NCBI GenBank assembly: GCA_965278965.1
Contig: OZ257127.1
Span: 3,534,001 to 3,598,000, forward strand
Length of the DNA stretch: 64,000 nucleotides
Source of the DNA: UBA10649 sp965278965
GTDB taxonomy: Bacteria > Actinomycetota > Actinomycetes > S36-B12
Direction: 5' to 3'
Below are positions 33,843 to 42,866 of this stretch, one piece after another. Each line of letters starts with the position of its first letter. Positions within the stretch are counted from its first letter, which is position 1. The position numbers and the translations under genes were made by a program. A model generated the notes under the pieces. That model was given only the letters and a program-made list of their open reading frames with translations, did no database searches and was not told where the DNA came from.

Positions 33843-35306
33843 ATGATCCGCCGCCTGACGACCGTGTTCACCGTCCTGGTCGGCCTGACCGTCCTGCTCG
33901 TCGGTCCGGTGACGAGCCCGGCCGTCGCAAGCGTCGGTTCGGACCGGCGCGCCGACCGGGTGCAGGCCCGGCTTGCCTCGATCGCCGACGACCCGATCGC
34001 GCTGAACCGGTTCTTCGTCGACCTCCCCAAGGGCGCGGACCTGCACCAGCACCTCACGGGCACGGTGTACGCCGAGCCGATGCTGGCGTGGGCCGCCGCC
34101 GACGGGCTGTGCCTGACACCGCCGACCTGGGCGCTGTCGGCACCGCCGTGCACGTCGGCCCAGATCGCGGCGTCGAGTGTGCTGGGCAACGCCACGACCC
34201 AGGCGCAGATCATCGGGCAGTGGTCGATGCGGTTCTTCACCCCGACCGGCATCGACAGCGGGCACAGCCACTTCTTCGCGACCTTCGGGTTGTTCGGGGC
34301 GGTCTTCAGCACGCAACGCGTCGGGGATGGTCTGGCGCAGGTCCTGAGCCAGGCGGCACGCGACCATGTCCTGCGCGTGGAGACGAAGGTGACCCCGAAC
34401 GGGCCGGGGGCGTACGCGCTTGCGACCGCGATCGGCGCCACGGCACCCGGCGCGAGCAACGACCCGGCCCGGTTCGGCGAGGCGCTCGCCGCCATCCGGT
34501 CCGCCGGTCTGGATGCGACCGTTGCCCAGGCGTCCTCGCTCACGGACGCCTGGGCGACCCGTGCTGCGTCGGATCTCGGCTGCGGGACTGCCCTCGCCCA
34601 GCCGGCCTGTTCGGTCGACTACGACTTCGTCGCGCAGACGAATCGCAATGCGGCGCCGGACAACGTCTTCGCCTCCCTGACCGTCGCGTTCGCGACCGCG
34701 TCGACCGACGCTCGCTGGGTCGGCGTCGACCTGGTCGGCCCGGAGGACGGCGTGACCGCCCTTGCGGACTACTCGCTGCACATGAAGATGGTGCGGTTCT
34801 TGTCGCAGCAGTACCCCGGGGTCCATGTGGACCTGCATGCGGGCGAGCTCGTGCCGTCCCTGGTCCCACCGGCCGATCTGCAGTCGCACGTCGGCCAGGC
34901 CGTGCGTGTCGCGGGCACGAACCGAGTCGGCCACGGTGTCGACATCGCCGGCGAGCGCGGCGCGCGGCCGCTCCTTCGGCTCATGGCCGCCCGCCAGGTC
35001 ACGGTCGAGATCGCGCTGAGCTCGAACCAGCAGATCCTCCAGGTCGGCCCGCGGTCCAGCCAGTTCCGGACCTACCGCGCGGCCGGGGTGCCGGTTGTCC
35101 TGGTCACCGACGATGCGGGCGTCTCCCGCTCGGATCTCAGCGAGCAGTACGCGCTCGCCTACCGGTGGTTCGACCTCTCGTACGCCGACCTCAAGTCGCT
35201 GTCGTACCAGGGCGTGCGGTCCGCCTTCGTCACCGTCGACGAGCGGAAGGTCCTGCTCGGCCGGCTCGACGCCGCGTTCGCGCGGTTCGAGCGGACGTGG
35301 TCGTGA
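33843..35306 (+). CDS. Secreted adenosine-deaminase-like protein
   Basis: 487 residues. A signal peptide is evident: MIRRLTT, a Leu/Val-rich core to about residue 24, then SPAVAS. The deaminase barrel carries metal and catalytic motifs in order: LPKGADLHQHLTG (two His), VDLHAGE (His/Glu), NRVGHGVDI (His) and VTDDAGVSRS (Asp pair). The length and N-terminal insert resemble the extracellular ADGF/ADA2-type enzymes more than cytosolic Add. It should deaminate adenosine outside the membrane. An in-frame ATG 8 codons earlier would spoil the signal peptide. It follows cysNC by 39 bp. Confidence 0.85.
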   Translation: MIRRLTTVFTVLVGLTVLLVGPVTSPAVASVGSDRRADRVQARLASIADDPIALNRFFVDLPKGADLHQHLTGTVYAEPMLAWAAADGLCLTPPTWALSAPPCTSAQIAASSVLGNATTQAQIIGQWSMRFFTPTGIDSGHSHFFATFGLFGAVFSTQRVGDGLAQVLSQAARDHVLRVETKVTPNGPGAYALATAIGATAPGASNDPARFGEALAAIRSAGLDATVAQASSLTDAWATRAASDLGCGTALAQPACSVDYDFVAQTNRNAAPDNVFASLTVAFATASTDARWVGVDLVGPEDGVTALADYSLHMKMVRFLSQQYPGVHVDLHAGELVPSLVPPADLQSHVGQAVRVAGTNRVGHGVDIAGERGARPLLRLMAARQVTVEIALSSNQQILQVGPRSSQFRTYRAAGVPVVLVTDDAGVSRSDLSEQYALAYRWFDLSYADLKSLSYQGVRSAFVTVDERKVLLGRLDAAFARFERTWS

Positions 35307-35365
35307 CCGGCTGAGACCGGCCGGCCGGTAGCCTGTCAGGGCTCCTCCGCTCCCGAAAGGTCCCT

Positions 35366-36478
35366 GTGGTGTCCGGTCCCAACACGTCGTTCGACCCCAA
35401 GCAGGTCGCCAGCCTGGACGCCGCCGCGATCGATGCGATGGTGACCGCGGCGGTCGCGGCCATCGCGTCGGCCGGCGACCTCGACGCGCTCAAGGCGGTC
35501 CGGCTCGCGCACGCCGGTGATCGGTCGCCGATCGCGCTCGCCAACCGGGAGATCGGTGCGCTCCCGCCTGCGGCCAAGGCCGAGGCCGGGAAGCGGGTCG
35601 GGCAGGCGCGCGCGCAGGTCAAGGAGGCGCTCGACGCGCGGCAGGCGGCTCTGGAGGTCGAGCGTGACGCGCGCGTCCTCGTCGATGAGTCGGTCGACGT
35701 CACCCTGCCGACCGACTGGGCGCCGCTGGGCGGACGCCATCCGCTGACGACGCTGATGGACCGCGTCGGCGACGTCTTCGTCGCGATGGGCTACGAGATC
35801 GCCGAGGGACCCCAGGCCGAGTCCGAGTGGGCGAACTTCGACGCACTGAACATCGGCCCGGACCACCCCGCGCGCACGATGCAGGACACCTTCTTCGTGG
35901 CGTCGGCGGACAGCGGCGTCGTCCTGCGCACGCACACGTCCCCGGTCCAGATCCGCTCGATGCTCGACCGGCCGCTGCCGATCTACGTCATCGCGCCCGG
36001 TCGCGTCTACCGCACGGACGAGCTCGACGCGACGCACACGCCGGTGTTCCACCAGATCGAAGGCCTGGCCGTCGACCGTGGCATCACGATGGGCGACCTG
36101 CGCGGCACCCTCGACCACTTCGCCGCGGCGATGTTCGGCGACGGCATCCGCACGCGCATGCGTCCGTCGTACTTCCCGTTCACCGAGCCCAGCGCCGAGG
36201 TCGACCTCCAGTGCTTCGTGTGTCGCGGAGAGTCCGTCGGCAACCCCGACCAGCCGTGCCGTACGTGTGGCAGCGAGGGCTGGATCGAGTGGGGTGGTTG
36301 CGGCATGGTCAACCCGCGCGTCCTCGTCGCTGTCGGCATTGACCCGACGCAGTACCGCGGCTTCGCGTTCGGCATGGGGGTCGAGCGCACCCTCATGTTC
36401 CGTAACGGAGTCGCGGACATGCACGACATCGTCGAGGGCGACGCGCGCTTCACGGTGGCATTCGGAGTGGAGGCCTGA
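35366..36478 (+). CDS. pheS: Phenylalanyl-tRNA synthetase alpha subunit
   Basis: 370 residues of the class II alpha subunit. The N-terminal coiled coil covers residues 12-95. The catalytic core includes TLMDRVGDVFVAMGYEI, LRTHTSPVQIRSM (motif 2 side), YRTDELDATHTPVFHQIEGL, EPSAEVDLQCFVC and FAFGMGVERTLM (motif 3). GTG at 35366 or the next codon GTG at 35369 could start it; GAAAGG lies 5-8 nt upstream. TAGCCT at 35329-35334 is a plausible -10. pheT overlaps its stop. Confidence 0.96.
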   Translation: MVSGPNTSFDPKQVASLDAAAIDAMVTAAVAAIASAGDLDALKAVRLAHAGDRSPIALANREIGALPPAAKAEAGKRVGQARAQVKEALDARQAALEVERDARVLVDESVDVTLPTDWAPLGGRHPLTTLMDRVGDVFVAMGYEIAEGPQAESEWANFDALNIGPDHPARTMQDTFFVASADSGVVLRTHTSPVQIRSMLDRPLPIYVIAPGRVYRTDELDATHTPVFHQIEGLAVDRGITMGDLRGTLDHFAAAMFGDGIRTRMRPSYFPFTEPSAEVDLQCFVCRGESVGNPDQPCRTCGSEGWIEWGGCGMVNPRVLVAVGIDPTQYRGFAFGMGVERTLMFRNGVADMHDIVEGDARFTVAFGVEA

Positions 36479-38961
36479 TGCGCGCCCCGGTGTCCTGGCT
36501 GCGTGACCTCGTCGCCATCCCCATCGACCAGAGCGGGCGCGATATCGCGACTCGTCTGATCGCTGCCGGCCTCGAGGTTGAGACGGTCGACTCACTCGGA
36601 GACGGCGTAGACGGTCCTCTCATCGTCGGACTCGTCCGCGAGATCGAGGAGCTCTCCGAGTTCAAGAAGCCGATCCGCTTCTGCCAGGTCGATGTCGGCG
36701 CCGCGCACGGCGGTGTGCGCGGGATCGTCTGCGGCGCCCGCAACTTCGCCGTCGGTGACCTCGTTGCCGTGGCGCTTCCCGGCACCGTGCTTCCCGGCGG
36801 GTTCGAGATCGCCGCACGCACGACCTACGGCAAGGTCTCCGACGGCATGATCTGCTCCGAGCGCGAGCTCGGTCTCGGCGACGACCACGCCGGGATCCGG
36901 GTGCTTCCTGCTGGCAGCGCGGAGCCAGGTGACGACGCCGCGGCGCTCCTCGGGGTCGGCGACGAGGTGCTCGACATCGCGATCACGCCCGACCGCGGCT
37001 ACGCGTTGTCGATCCGCGGAATCGCCCGCGAGGCGGCGCTCGCCTACGGGGTTCCGTTCGAGGACCCGGCGTTGGTGCTGGCTGACCTTCCCGCGCCGGC
37101 GGCCGACCGCGTGCCGCACGGGTGCGCGAGCGACGACCTCGGCGCGTGCGACCTGTTCACGCTGCGCACGATCGTCGGCTTCGACCCGAAGGCGTCGTCG
37201 CCGTTGTGGATGCAGACACGGCTCGTCGCCTGTGGGATGCGGCCGGTGTCACTGGCGGTCGACGTCACCAACTACGTCATGCTCGAGCTCGGGCAGCCGC
37301 TGCATGCGTTCGACCTCGACAAGCTCCAGGGGCCGGTCCGCGCGTCACGCCCGGCCGAGGGGGAGCGCTTCGAGACGCTGGACCACGTCACGCGGACGCT
37401 GAGCGCGGACGACCTGGTGATCCGGGACGACTCCGGCACGATCGGCCTCGCCGGCGTCATGGGTGGCCTGCACAGCGAGATCGACGACGCGACAACGAAC
37501 ATCGCGCTCGAGGCCGCGCACTTCGAGGCGTCGACGATCGCGCGGATCTCCCGTCGCCACAGGCTGTCGAGTGAGGCGTCGCGCCGCTTCGAGCGCGGCG
37601 TCGACCGTGACCTCGCGCCCTACGCGTCCGCCCGCGCCGCGGCGCTGCTGCTGGAGTTCGGCGGCGGCCACTACGTCGGCATGACCGCTGTGGAGGCGCC
37701 CGTCGACCGCGTCGTCATCGAGCTGCCGTCGACGATGCCCGGCGCCGTCGCCGGCCTGGTCATCCCACGGGAGACCGTCGTCGATCTCCTCATCGGCATC
37801 GGCTGCGACGTTGAGGGCGATCACGATCTCCACGTACTGGCGCCGTCGTGGCGACCGGACCTCACGGACCCGATCGACCTCGTCGAGGAGGTCATACGCC
37901 TGCACGGCTACGACCTGCTGCCCTCGACGCTGCCGGCCGCCCCGCTCGGCCGCGGGCTGACGCGCGAGCAGCGGCTGCGCCGACGGGTTGGAACCGTCCT
38001 CGCCGCCCGCGGCTTGGTCGAGGTCCTGACCTATCCGTTCGTCGGAGTCGGCGAGCTGGACGACCTGCTGCTGCCCGTGGACGACCCGCGTCGCCAAACG
38101 CCGGTGCTGGCCAACCCGCTGTCGGAGGAGCAGCCGCACCTGCGCGGCACGCTGCTTCCGGGCCTCGTCGCCGTGGCCCGGCGAAACGTCGGTCGGGGCG
38201 CCGTCGACCTGCGCCTGTTCGAGCTCGGCGCGGTGTTCCTGGGCGAGGTCGAGGCGACGCCGGCGCGAAGGCAGGGCGTCGAGCGCCGGCCGAGCGACTC
38301 CGAATGGGACGACCTCAACAGTCTGCTGCCGGCCCAGCCCAATCACGTCGCCGCGATCCTGGCCGGCCAGCGTGAGCCGGACGGCTGGTGGGGCCCTGCC
38401 CGGCCGGCCGGCTGGGCCGACGCTGTCGAGACGGCCCGCATCATCGCGGACGCCTGTGGCGTGGAGCTGGTCGTCGAGACCGGAGACGACCCGTCGTTCC
38501 ACCCGGGCCGCGTTGCGCGCCTCGTCGTAGGCGGAGTCGCGGTCGGCGCCGCAGGGGAGCTGCACCCGCGCGTCGTCGAGTCCGCCGGCCTGCCGGCCCG
38601 GACGTCGGCGATGTGGCTCGATCTCGACGCGGTGCTCGCGGCTGCTCCCGACGTGCGCCCCGCGCCCGTCGTCGGCACCCAGCCCCTGGCGAAGGAGGAC
38701 CTCGCGGTCGTCGTCGACGCAGACGTGCCCGCCGCGGCCGTTCTCGCGGCCGTGCGCGAGGGTGCTGGCGAGCTGCTGGAGTCGGTCCGGCTGTTCGACG
38801 TGTACGCCGGCCCGCAGGTGCCCGCGGGCAAGAAGTCGCTGGCGTTCGCGCTGCGCTTCCGCGCCCCGGACCGCACGCTCGACGCCGCCGAGACCGCCGC
38901 CGCCCGCGAGGCTGCCCTGGCCGCAGCCACCGAGCGCGTCGGCGCCACCCTCCGCGCCTAG
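36478..38961 (+). CDS. pheT: Phenylalanyl-tRNA synthetase beta subunit
   Basis: 827 residues. The N-terminal tRNA-binding (EMAP-like) domain covers about 40-150, with IVCGARNFAVGDLVAVALPG. The editing B3/B4 domain covers about 210-370, with DVTNYVMLELGQPLHAFDLDKL. Next come B5 and the inactive catalytic-like core. The C-terminal ferredoxin-fold anticodon-binding domain ends VPAGKKSLAFALRFRAPDRTL. It pairs with PheS as an alpha2-beta2 enzyme charging tRNA-Phe. The ATG shares one base with the pheS stop. Length is normal. Confidence 0.97.
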   Translation: MRAPVSWLRDLVAIPIDQSGRDIATRLIAAGLEVETVDSLGDGVDGPLIVGLVREIEELSEFKKPIRFCQVDVGAAHGGVRGIVCGARNFAVGDLVAVALPGTVLPGGFEIAARTTYGKVSDGMICSERELGLGDDHAGIRVLPAGSAEPGDDAAALLGVGDEVLDIAITPDRGYALSIRGIAREAALAYGVPFEDPALVLADLPAPAADRVPHGCASDDLGACDLFTLRTIVGFDPKASSPLWMQTRLVACGMRPVSLAVDVTNYVMLELGQPLHAFDLDKLQGPVRASRPAEGERFETLDHVTRTLSADDLVIRDDSGTIGLAGVMGGLHSEIDDATTNIALEAAHFEASTIARISRRHRLSSEASRRFERGVDRDLAPYASARAAALLLEFGGGHYVGMTAVEAPVDRVVIELPSTMPGAVAGLVIPRETVVDLLIGIGCDVEGDHDLHVLAPSWRPDLTDPIDLVEEVIRLHGYDLLPSTLPAAPLGRGLTREQRLRRRVGTVLAARGLVEVLTYPFVGVGELDDLLLPVDDPRRQTPVLANPLSEEQPHLRGTLLPGLVAVARRNVGRGAVDLRLFELGAVFLGEVEATPARRQGVERRPSDSEWDDLNSLLPAQPNHVAAILAGQREPDGWWGPARPAGWADAVETARIIADACGVELVVETGDDPSFHPGRVARLVVGGVAVGAAGELHPRVVESAGLPARTSAMWLDLDAVLAAAPDVRPAPVVGTQPLAKEDLAVVVDADVPAAAVLAAVREGAGELLESVRLFDVYAGPQVPAGKKSLAFALRFRAPDRTLDAAETAAAREAALAAATERVGATLRA

Positions 38962-38997
38962 CCCCGCCCCGCCCCGCCCACCCCGCCGACCGTCCGC

Positions 38998-39054
38998 CGA
39001 CCTTGAGGTTTCAGGCCTCATTCCGCCCACTTGCGGCCTGAAACCTCAAGGTCG
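38998..39054. repeat. Perfect 20-bp inverted repeat after pheT
   Basis: The 20 bases at 38998-39017 are the exact reverse complement of those at 39035-39054, separated by a 17-nt spacer. The arms read CGACCTTGAGG.../...CCTCAAGGTCG. It lies in the 123-bp gap between pheT and a HAD gene and is preceded by a run of CCCCG units. The arms are longer and less GC-rich than ordinary local terminators. It could be a terminator or a dispersed palindromic element. There is only one copy in this window. Confidence 0.8.
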
Positions 39055-39084
39055 CCGGATCGCCAGGGCGGCTAGCCTCGGATC

Positions 39085-39687
39085 GTGGCGATCGAGGCCG
39101 TGCTGTTCGACATCGGTGGCGTGCTCGAAGTCCTGGACGAGACCGCCTGGACGGCGCCGTGGGGCTACCCCTCGATCGACGAGCTCGACGCCGCCCACGG
39201 TCTCGACGCGTCGCTGGAGTTCACCCTCGGGCACCGCGGCGAAGCGGACCTCCGCGCGGCCTATGCCGAAGCGCTCGGCCTTGATGAGATGGCCGCCGAC
39301 GGCTTCATGGCGAGCATGTGGGACTGGTACTGCGGCAGTCTCGATGTGCGACTCATGGCGTGGGCGCGCGAGCTGTCGACGCGGGTGCGCGTCGGAGTCC
39401 TGAGCAACTCGGTCGACGGCGCCCGCCGCGAGGAGGGGTCGCGGTACGCGTTCTCGGAGGTGTTCGACCCGATCGCGTACTCGCACGAGATCCACCTGGC
39501 CAAACCGGACCCCCGGGCCTTCCTCCACGTGTGTGACGCCTGGGCGCTCCACCCGCAGCAGGTCGCGTTCATCGACGACGTGCCGGCGAATGTCACCGCG
39601 GCGCGGGAGCTCGGGATCAGAGCCGTCCTGCACCGCGACACCGAGTCGACGATCACCGTCGTCAACGCCCTCATCACGCGGGCCTAG
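39085..39687 (+). CDS. HAD-superfamily hydrolase
   Basis: 200 residues, HAD subfamily IA. Motif I is LFDIGGVLEV with the nucleophile Asp8; the usual second acid is Gly10, as in many DxGGVL-type members. Motif II is VGVLSNS, motif III is the Lys in HLAKPDPRAF, and motif IV is VAFIDDVPANVTAA. The substrate is unknown. TAGCCT at 39073-39078 lies 6 nt before the GTG, suggesting a leaderless mRNA. It sits between pheT and the arg operon with no obvious link to either. Confidence 0.85.
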   Translation: MAIEAVLFDIGGVLEVLDETAWTAPWGYPSIDELDAAHGLDASLEFTLGHRGEADLRAAYAEALGLDEMAADGFMASMWDWYCGSLDVRLMAWARELSTRVRVGVLSNSVDGARREEGSRYAFSEVFDPIAYSHEIHLAKPDPRAFLHVCDAWALHPQQVAFIDDVPANVTAARELGIRAVLHRDTESTITVVNALITRA

Positions 39688-39729
39688 ACGGCGAATGGCC
39701 CGGGGCGGCAGGCGGGGGAGCGCACTCAG

Positions 39730-39751
39730 AGTATGCGTGTATGCGTATACT
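39730..39751 (+). promoter_or_regulatory. Candidate ARG box overlapping the argC promoter
   Basis: An imperfect palindrome, AGTATGCG...CGTATACT, whose outer five bases on each side pair exactly (39730-39734 with 39747-39751). Two direct GTATGCGT units lie at 39731-39738 and 39739-39746. The AT-rich TATGCGT/ATAC half-sites resemble ArgR operators, and argR is the fifth gene of this operon. It overlaps TATACT (39746-39751), an excellent -10 placed 8 nt before the argC ATG, so ArgR binding would block polymerase. The spacer length and exact consensus are unverified. Confidence 0.65.
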
Positions 39752-39759
39752 CTCGGTCT

Positions 39760-40788
39760 ATGATTCTGGCATCGGTCGCGGGCGCGTCGGGCTATGCAGG
39801 CGGCGAGCTCCTGCGCCTGCTGGCTGCGCACCCCGACATCGAGATCGGGCCGATCGCGGCCGGGACCAGCGCCGGCCAGCCCGTCGGTGCGCTGCACCCG
39901 AACCTGACGACCCTCGCCGACCGGCCGATGCTCCCGACCGACGCCGCGACCCTGGCCGACGCGGACATCGTGTTCCTCGCCCTGCCGCACGGGGAGTCGG
40001 CCGCCCTCGTCGCCGACCTCCCCGCCGACCTGCCGGTCGTCGACCTCGGTGCGGACTTCCGCCTGCGCGACGGCGCCGCCTGGCGGCAGTACTACAACCC
40101 GAGCCACGCGGGGTCCTGGACGTACGGCCTCCCTGAGCTCTCCGGACAGCGCGCTGCCGTCGCCGCGAGCCGGCGCGTGGCGAACCCCGGGTGCTATGCC
40201 ACGGCCGTCGCCCTCGCCCTCGCCCCGGTGCTTGCCGCCGGCCTCGCCGCTCCGGCCGACGTCGTCGTCGTCGCCGCCTCCGGCACATCCGGAGCCGGCC
40301 GCAAGCCGACCGACCCGCTGCTCGCCAGCCAGGTCATGGGCTCGATGTCGCCGTACAAGGTCGGCGGGGTCCATCAGCACACCCCCGAGATGGAGCAGTC
40401 GCTCTCGGACGCGTGCGGGTGGGCGGTGACGCTGTCCTTCACTCCGCTGCTCGCGCCGATGCCCCGGGGGATCGTGGCGACGTGCACGGCGGCCGCCTCG
40501 CCGGGGGCGACGACGGCGTCCGTGCGGGCTGCGCTCGCCGAGGCGTATGCCGACGAGCCCTTCGTTCATCTCCTGCCGTCGGGCGTGTGGCCGCAGACGA
40601 GCTCGGTGGCGGGCACGAACGCCGTGCATCTGCAGGCCGCCGTCGATGACCACGCCGGGCGGGTCGTCATCGTCTCCGCGCTTGACAACCTGGGCAAGGG
40701 CGCCGCCGGGCAGGCGGTGCAGAACGCGAACCTCGTCCTCGGCCTCGCCGAGCAGGCGGGTCTGACTGCGAACGGAGTCGCGCCGTGA
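39760..40788 (+). CDS. argC: N-acetyl-gamma-glutamyl-phosphate reductase
   Basis: 342 residues. SVAGASGYAGGELLRLL is the NADP-binding start. VANPGCYATAVALAL carries the catalytic Cys. HQHTPEM and TPLLAPMPRGI are conserved active-site segments. The ATG at this position gives the canonical N-terminus; an ATG 9 codons upstream falls inside the ARG box and promoter. It is the third enzyme of arginine synthesis and the first gene of argCJBDRH. Confidence 0.95.
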   Translation: MILASVAGASGYAGGELLRLLAAHPDIEIGPIAAGTSAGQPVGALHPNLTTLADRPMLPTDAATLADADIVFLALPHGESAALVADLPADLPVVDLGADFRLRDGAAWRQYYNPSHAGSWTYGLPELSGQRAAVAASRRVANPGCYATAVALALAPVLAAGLAAPADVVVVAASGTSGAGRKPTDPLLASQVMGSMSPYKVGGVHQHTPEMEQSLSDACGWAVTLSFTPLLAPMPRGIVATCTAAASPGATTASVRAALAEAYADEPFVHLLPSGVWPQTSSVAGTNAVHLQAAVDDHAGRVVIVSALDNLGKGAAGQAVQNANLVLGLAEQAGLTANGVAP

Positions 40789-41951
40789 CCGTCACCAGCC
40801 CCAAGGGGTTCCGGGCCGCCGGCCTCGTCGCCGGGATCAAGGCCTCGGGCCGGCCCGACCTTGCGCTCGTCGTCAACGACGGCCCGCTCGATGCCGCGGC
40901 GGCCGTCTTCACCGCCAACCGCTTCCAAGCGGCACCGGTCGTGTGGACGCGCCAGGTCGTCGCCGACGGTCGGGTGCGGGCCGTGGTGCTGAACTCCGGC
41001 GGCGCCAACGCCTGCACCGGTCCGGATGGCTTCGCCGACACGCACCACACCGCCGAGCGGGTCGCCGAGGCGCTCACCGCGCACGGCGCCGAGACGGGAG
41101 CCGGCGACGTCGCCGTGTGCTCGACCGGCCTTATCGGGGAGCGGCTGCCGATGGATCTCCTGCTCGCCGGCGTGGACGCGGCGGCGGACGCGCTGTCCTC
41201 GGACGGGGGAGCCGACGCGGCCGTCGCGATCATGACGACCGACACCGTGCCGAAGACCGCCGTCGCCTCGCGCGACGGGGTCACCGTCGGGGGCATGGCC
41301 AAGGGCGCCGGGATGCTCGCGCCGGCGCTCGCGACCATGCTCGTCGTCATCACGACCGATGCCGACGTCGATGCGGCGACGGCCGAGCGCGCGCTGCGGC
41401 AGGCGACGCGCTACACGTTCGACCGCATCGACTCGGACGGCTGCATGAGCACCAACGACACCGTCCTGCTCCTGGCGAGTGGCGCATCGGGGGTCGCTCC
41501 CGGCGAGGGCGTGCTCGCCGACCTCGTGACCCAGGTGTGCGCGGACCTCGCCCGCCAGCTCATCGGCGACGCCGAGGGAGCGTCCAAGGACATCGAGATC
41601 GTCGTCGACCACGCGGCCAGCGAGGACGACGCCGTCGACGTCGCCCGAGCCGTCTCCCGGAGCAACCTGCTCAAGTGCGCGATCCACGGCGAGGACCCCA
41701 ACTGGGGCCGCATCCTGTCCGCGGTCGGGACGACGTCGGCGACGTTCGAGCCGGACCGCGTCGATGTCGCGATCAACGGGGTCTGGGTCTGCCGATCCGG
41801 CGGCGTCGGCGAGGACCGCGACCTTGTCGACCTGTCCGGCCGCGAGGTCCGCATCACGGTCGACCTGGCCGCAGGCGAGGACCACGCGACCCTGTGGACC
41901 AACGACCTGACGGCCGACTACGTGCACGAGAACTCCGCGTACGCCACCTGA
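40785..41951 (+). CDS. argJ: Bifunctional ornithine acetyltransferase / N-acetylglutamate synthase
   Basis: 388 residues. The protein cleaves itself before Thr184 in KGAGMLAPALATMLV, giving alpha and beta chains with Thr as the nucleophile. GGANACTGPDG and CSTGLIGERLP are conserved. It recycles the acetyl group between acetylornithine and glutamate, so a separate ArgE is not needed. The GTG overlaps the argC stop (GTGA). Confidence 0.95.
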   Translation: MTVTSPKGFRAAGLVAGIKASGRPDLALVVNDGPLDAAAAVFTANRFQAAPVVWTRQVVADGRVRAVVLNSGGANACTGPDGFADTHHTAERVAEALTAHGAETGAGDVAVCSTGLIGERLPMDLLLAGVDAAADALSSDGGADAAVAIMTTDTVPKTAVASRDGVTVGGMAKGAGMLAPALATMLVVITTDADVDAATAERALRQATRYTFDRIDSDGCMSTNDTVLLLASGASGVAPGEGVLADLVTQVCADLARQLIGDAEGASKDIEIVVDHAASEDDAVDVARAVSRSNLLKCAIHGEDPNWGRILSAVGTTSATFEPDRVDVAINGVWVCRSGGVGEDRDLVDLSGREVRITVDLAAGEDHATLWTNDLTADYVHENSAYAT

Positions 41952-41975
41952 CACGGACCAGACCCCGGGAGTGAC

Positions 41976-42866
41976 ATGACCGACCTGACGATCGCGGCCG
42001 CGAAGGCCGGGGTGCTCGCCGAGGCGCTGCCCTGGCTCGAGCGCTTCCACGGCGCCACCGTCGTGGTGAAGTACGGCGGCAACGCGATGACCGACGACGC
42101 CCTCAAGGCGGGGTTCGCCGAGGACGTGCTGTTCCTGCGGCTGGCCGGGCTGCGCCCCGTCGTCGTCCACGGCGGCGGCCCGCAGATCAGCGCGATGCTG
42201 ACGCGGCTCGGCGTCACGTCGGAGTTCACCGGCGGCCTGCGGGTCACGAGCCCTGAGGTCATGGATGTCGTCGGGATGGTCCTGGTCGGCCAGGTGCAGC
42301 GTGAGCTCGTCCGGCTGCTGAACGCCCACGGCCCGTACGCCGTCGGCCTGTCGGGGGAGGACGCGCACCTGCTGACGGCCGAGCGCCGCGATGCGGTGGT
42401 CGACGGCGAGCTGGTCGACATCGGACAGGTCGGCGACGTGGTCGAGGTGCGGCCCGACTTCGTCGTCCGGCTCCTCGACGACGGCCTCATCCCGGTCGTG
42501 TCGACCGTCGCCCGCGGAGCCGACGGAACGTCCTACAACGTCAACGCCGACACGGCAGCGGCTGCGCTCGCCGTCGCGCTCCGCGCCGAGAAGCTCGTCG
42601 TCCTGACCGACGTCGAGGGTCTCTACGCGGACTGGCCCGATCCGACTTCGGTCATCCGCACGATCGGGGCCGAGCGGCTGCGGACCATGCTCCCCTCGCT
42701 GGAGAGCGGCATGGTCCCGAAGATGGAGGCGTGCCTGCGCGCCGTCGACGGCGGCGTCCCGCGCGCGCACGTCATCGACGGGCGGTTGCCGCACTCGGTC
42801 CTGCTCGAGGTCTTCACCGACTCGGGCGTCGGGACGATGGTTCTGCCGAAGGAGATGGACGCATGA
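41976..42866 (+). CDS. argB: N-acetylglutamate kinase
   Basis: 296 residues of the amino-acid kinase family. VVVKYGGNAM and VVVHGGGPQISAML bind ATP and substrate. VSTVARGADGTSYNVNADTAAAALA and LTDVEGLYADW are conserved. The N-terminal helix before the kinase core is typical of the arginine-inhibited hexameric form. A GGGAG ribosome site lies 4 nt before the ATG. The stop overlaps the argD ATG. Confidence 0.96.
   Translation: MTDLTIAAAKAGVLAEALPWLERFHGATVVVKYGGNAMTDDALKAGFAEDVLFLRLAGLRPVVVHGGGPQISAMLTRLGVTSEFTGGLRVTSPEVMDVVGMVLVGQVQRELVRLLNAHGPYAVGLSGEDAHLLTAERRDAVVDGELVDIGQVGDVVEVRPDFVVRLLDDGLIPVVSTVARGADGTSYNVNADTAAAALAVALRAEKLVVLTDVEGLYADWPDPTSVIRTIGAERLRTMLPSLESGMVPKMEACLRAVDGGVPRAHVIDGRLPHSVLLEVFTDSGVGTMVLPKEMDA

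Noticed and set aside
31914..34934. A 1006-codon minus-strand open frame opposite cysNC and the adenosine deaminase
   Set aside because: It covers genes with unmistakable motifs on the other strand; long antisense frames are expected at this GC content.
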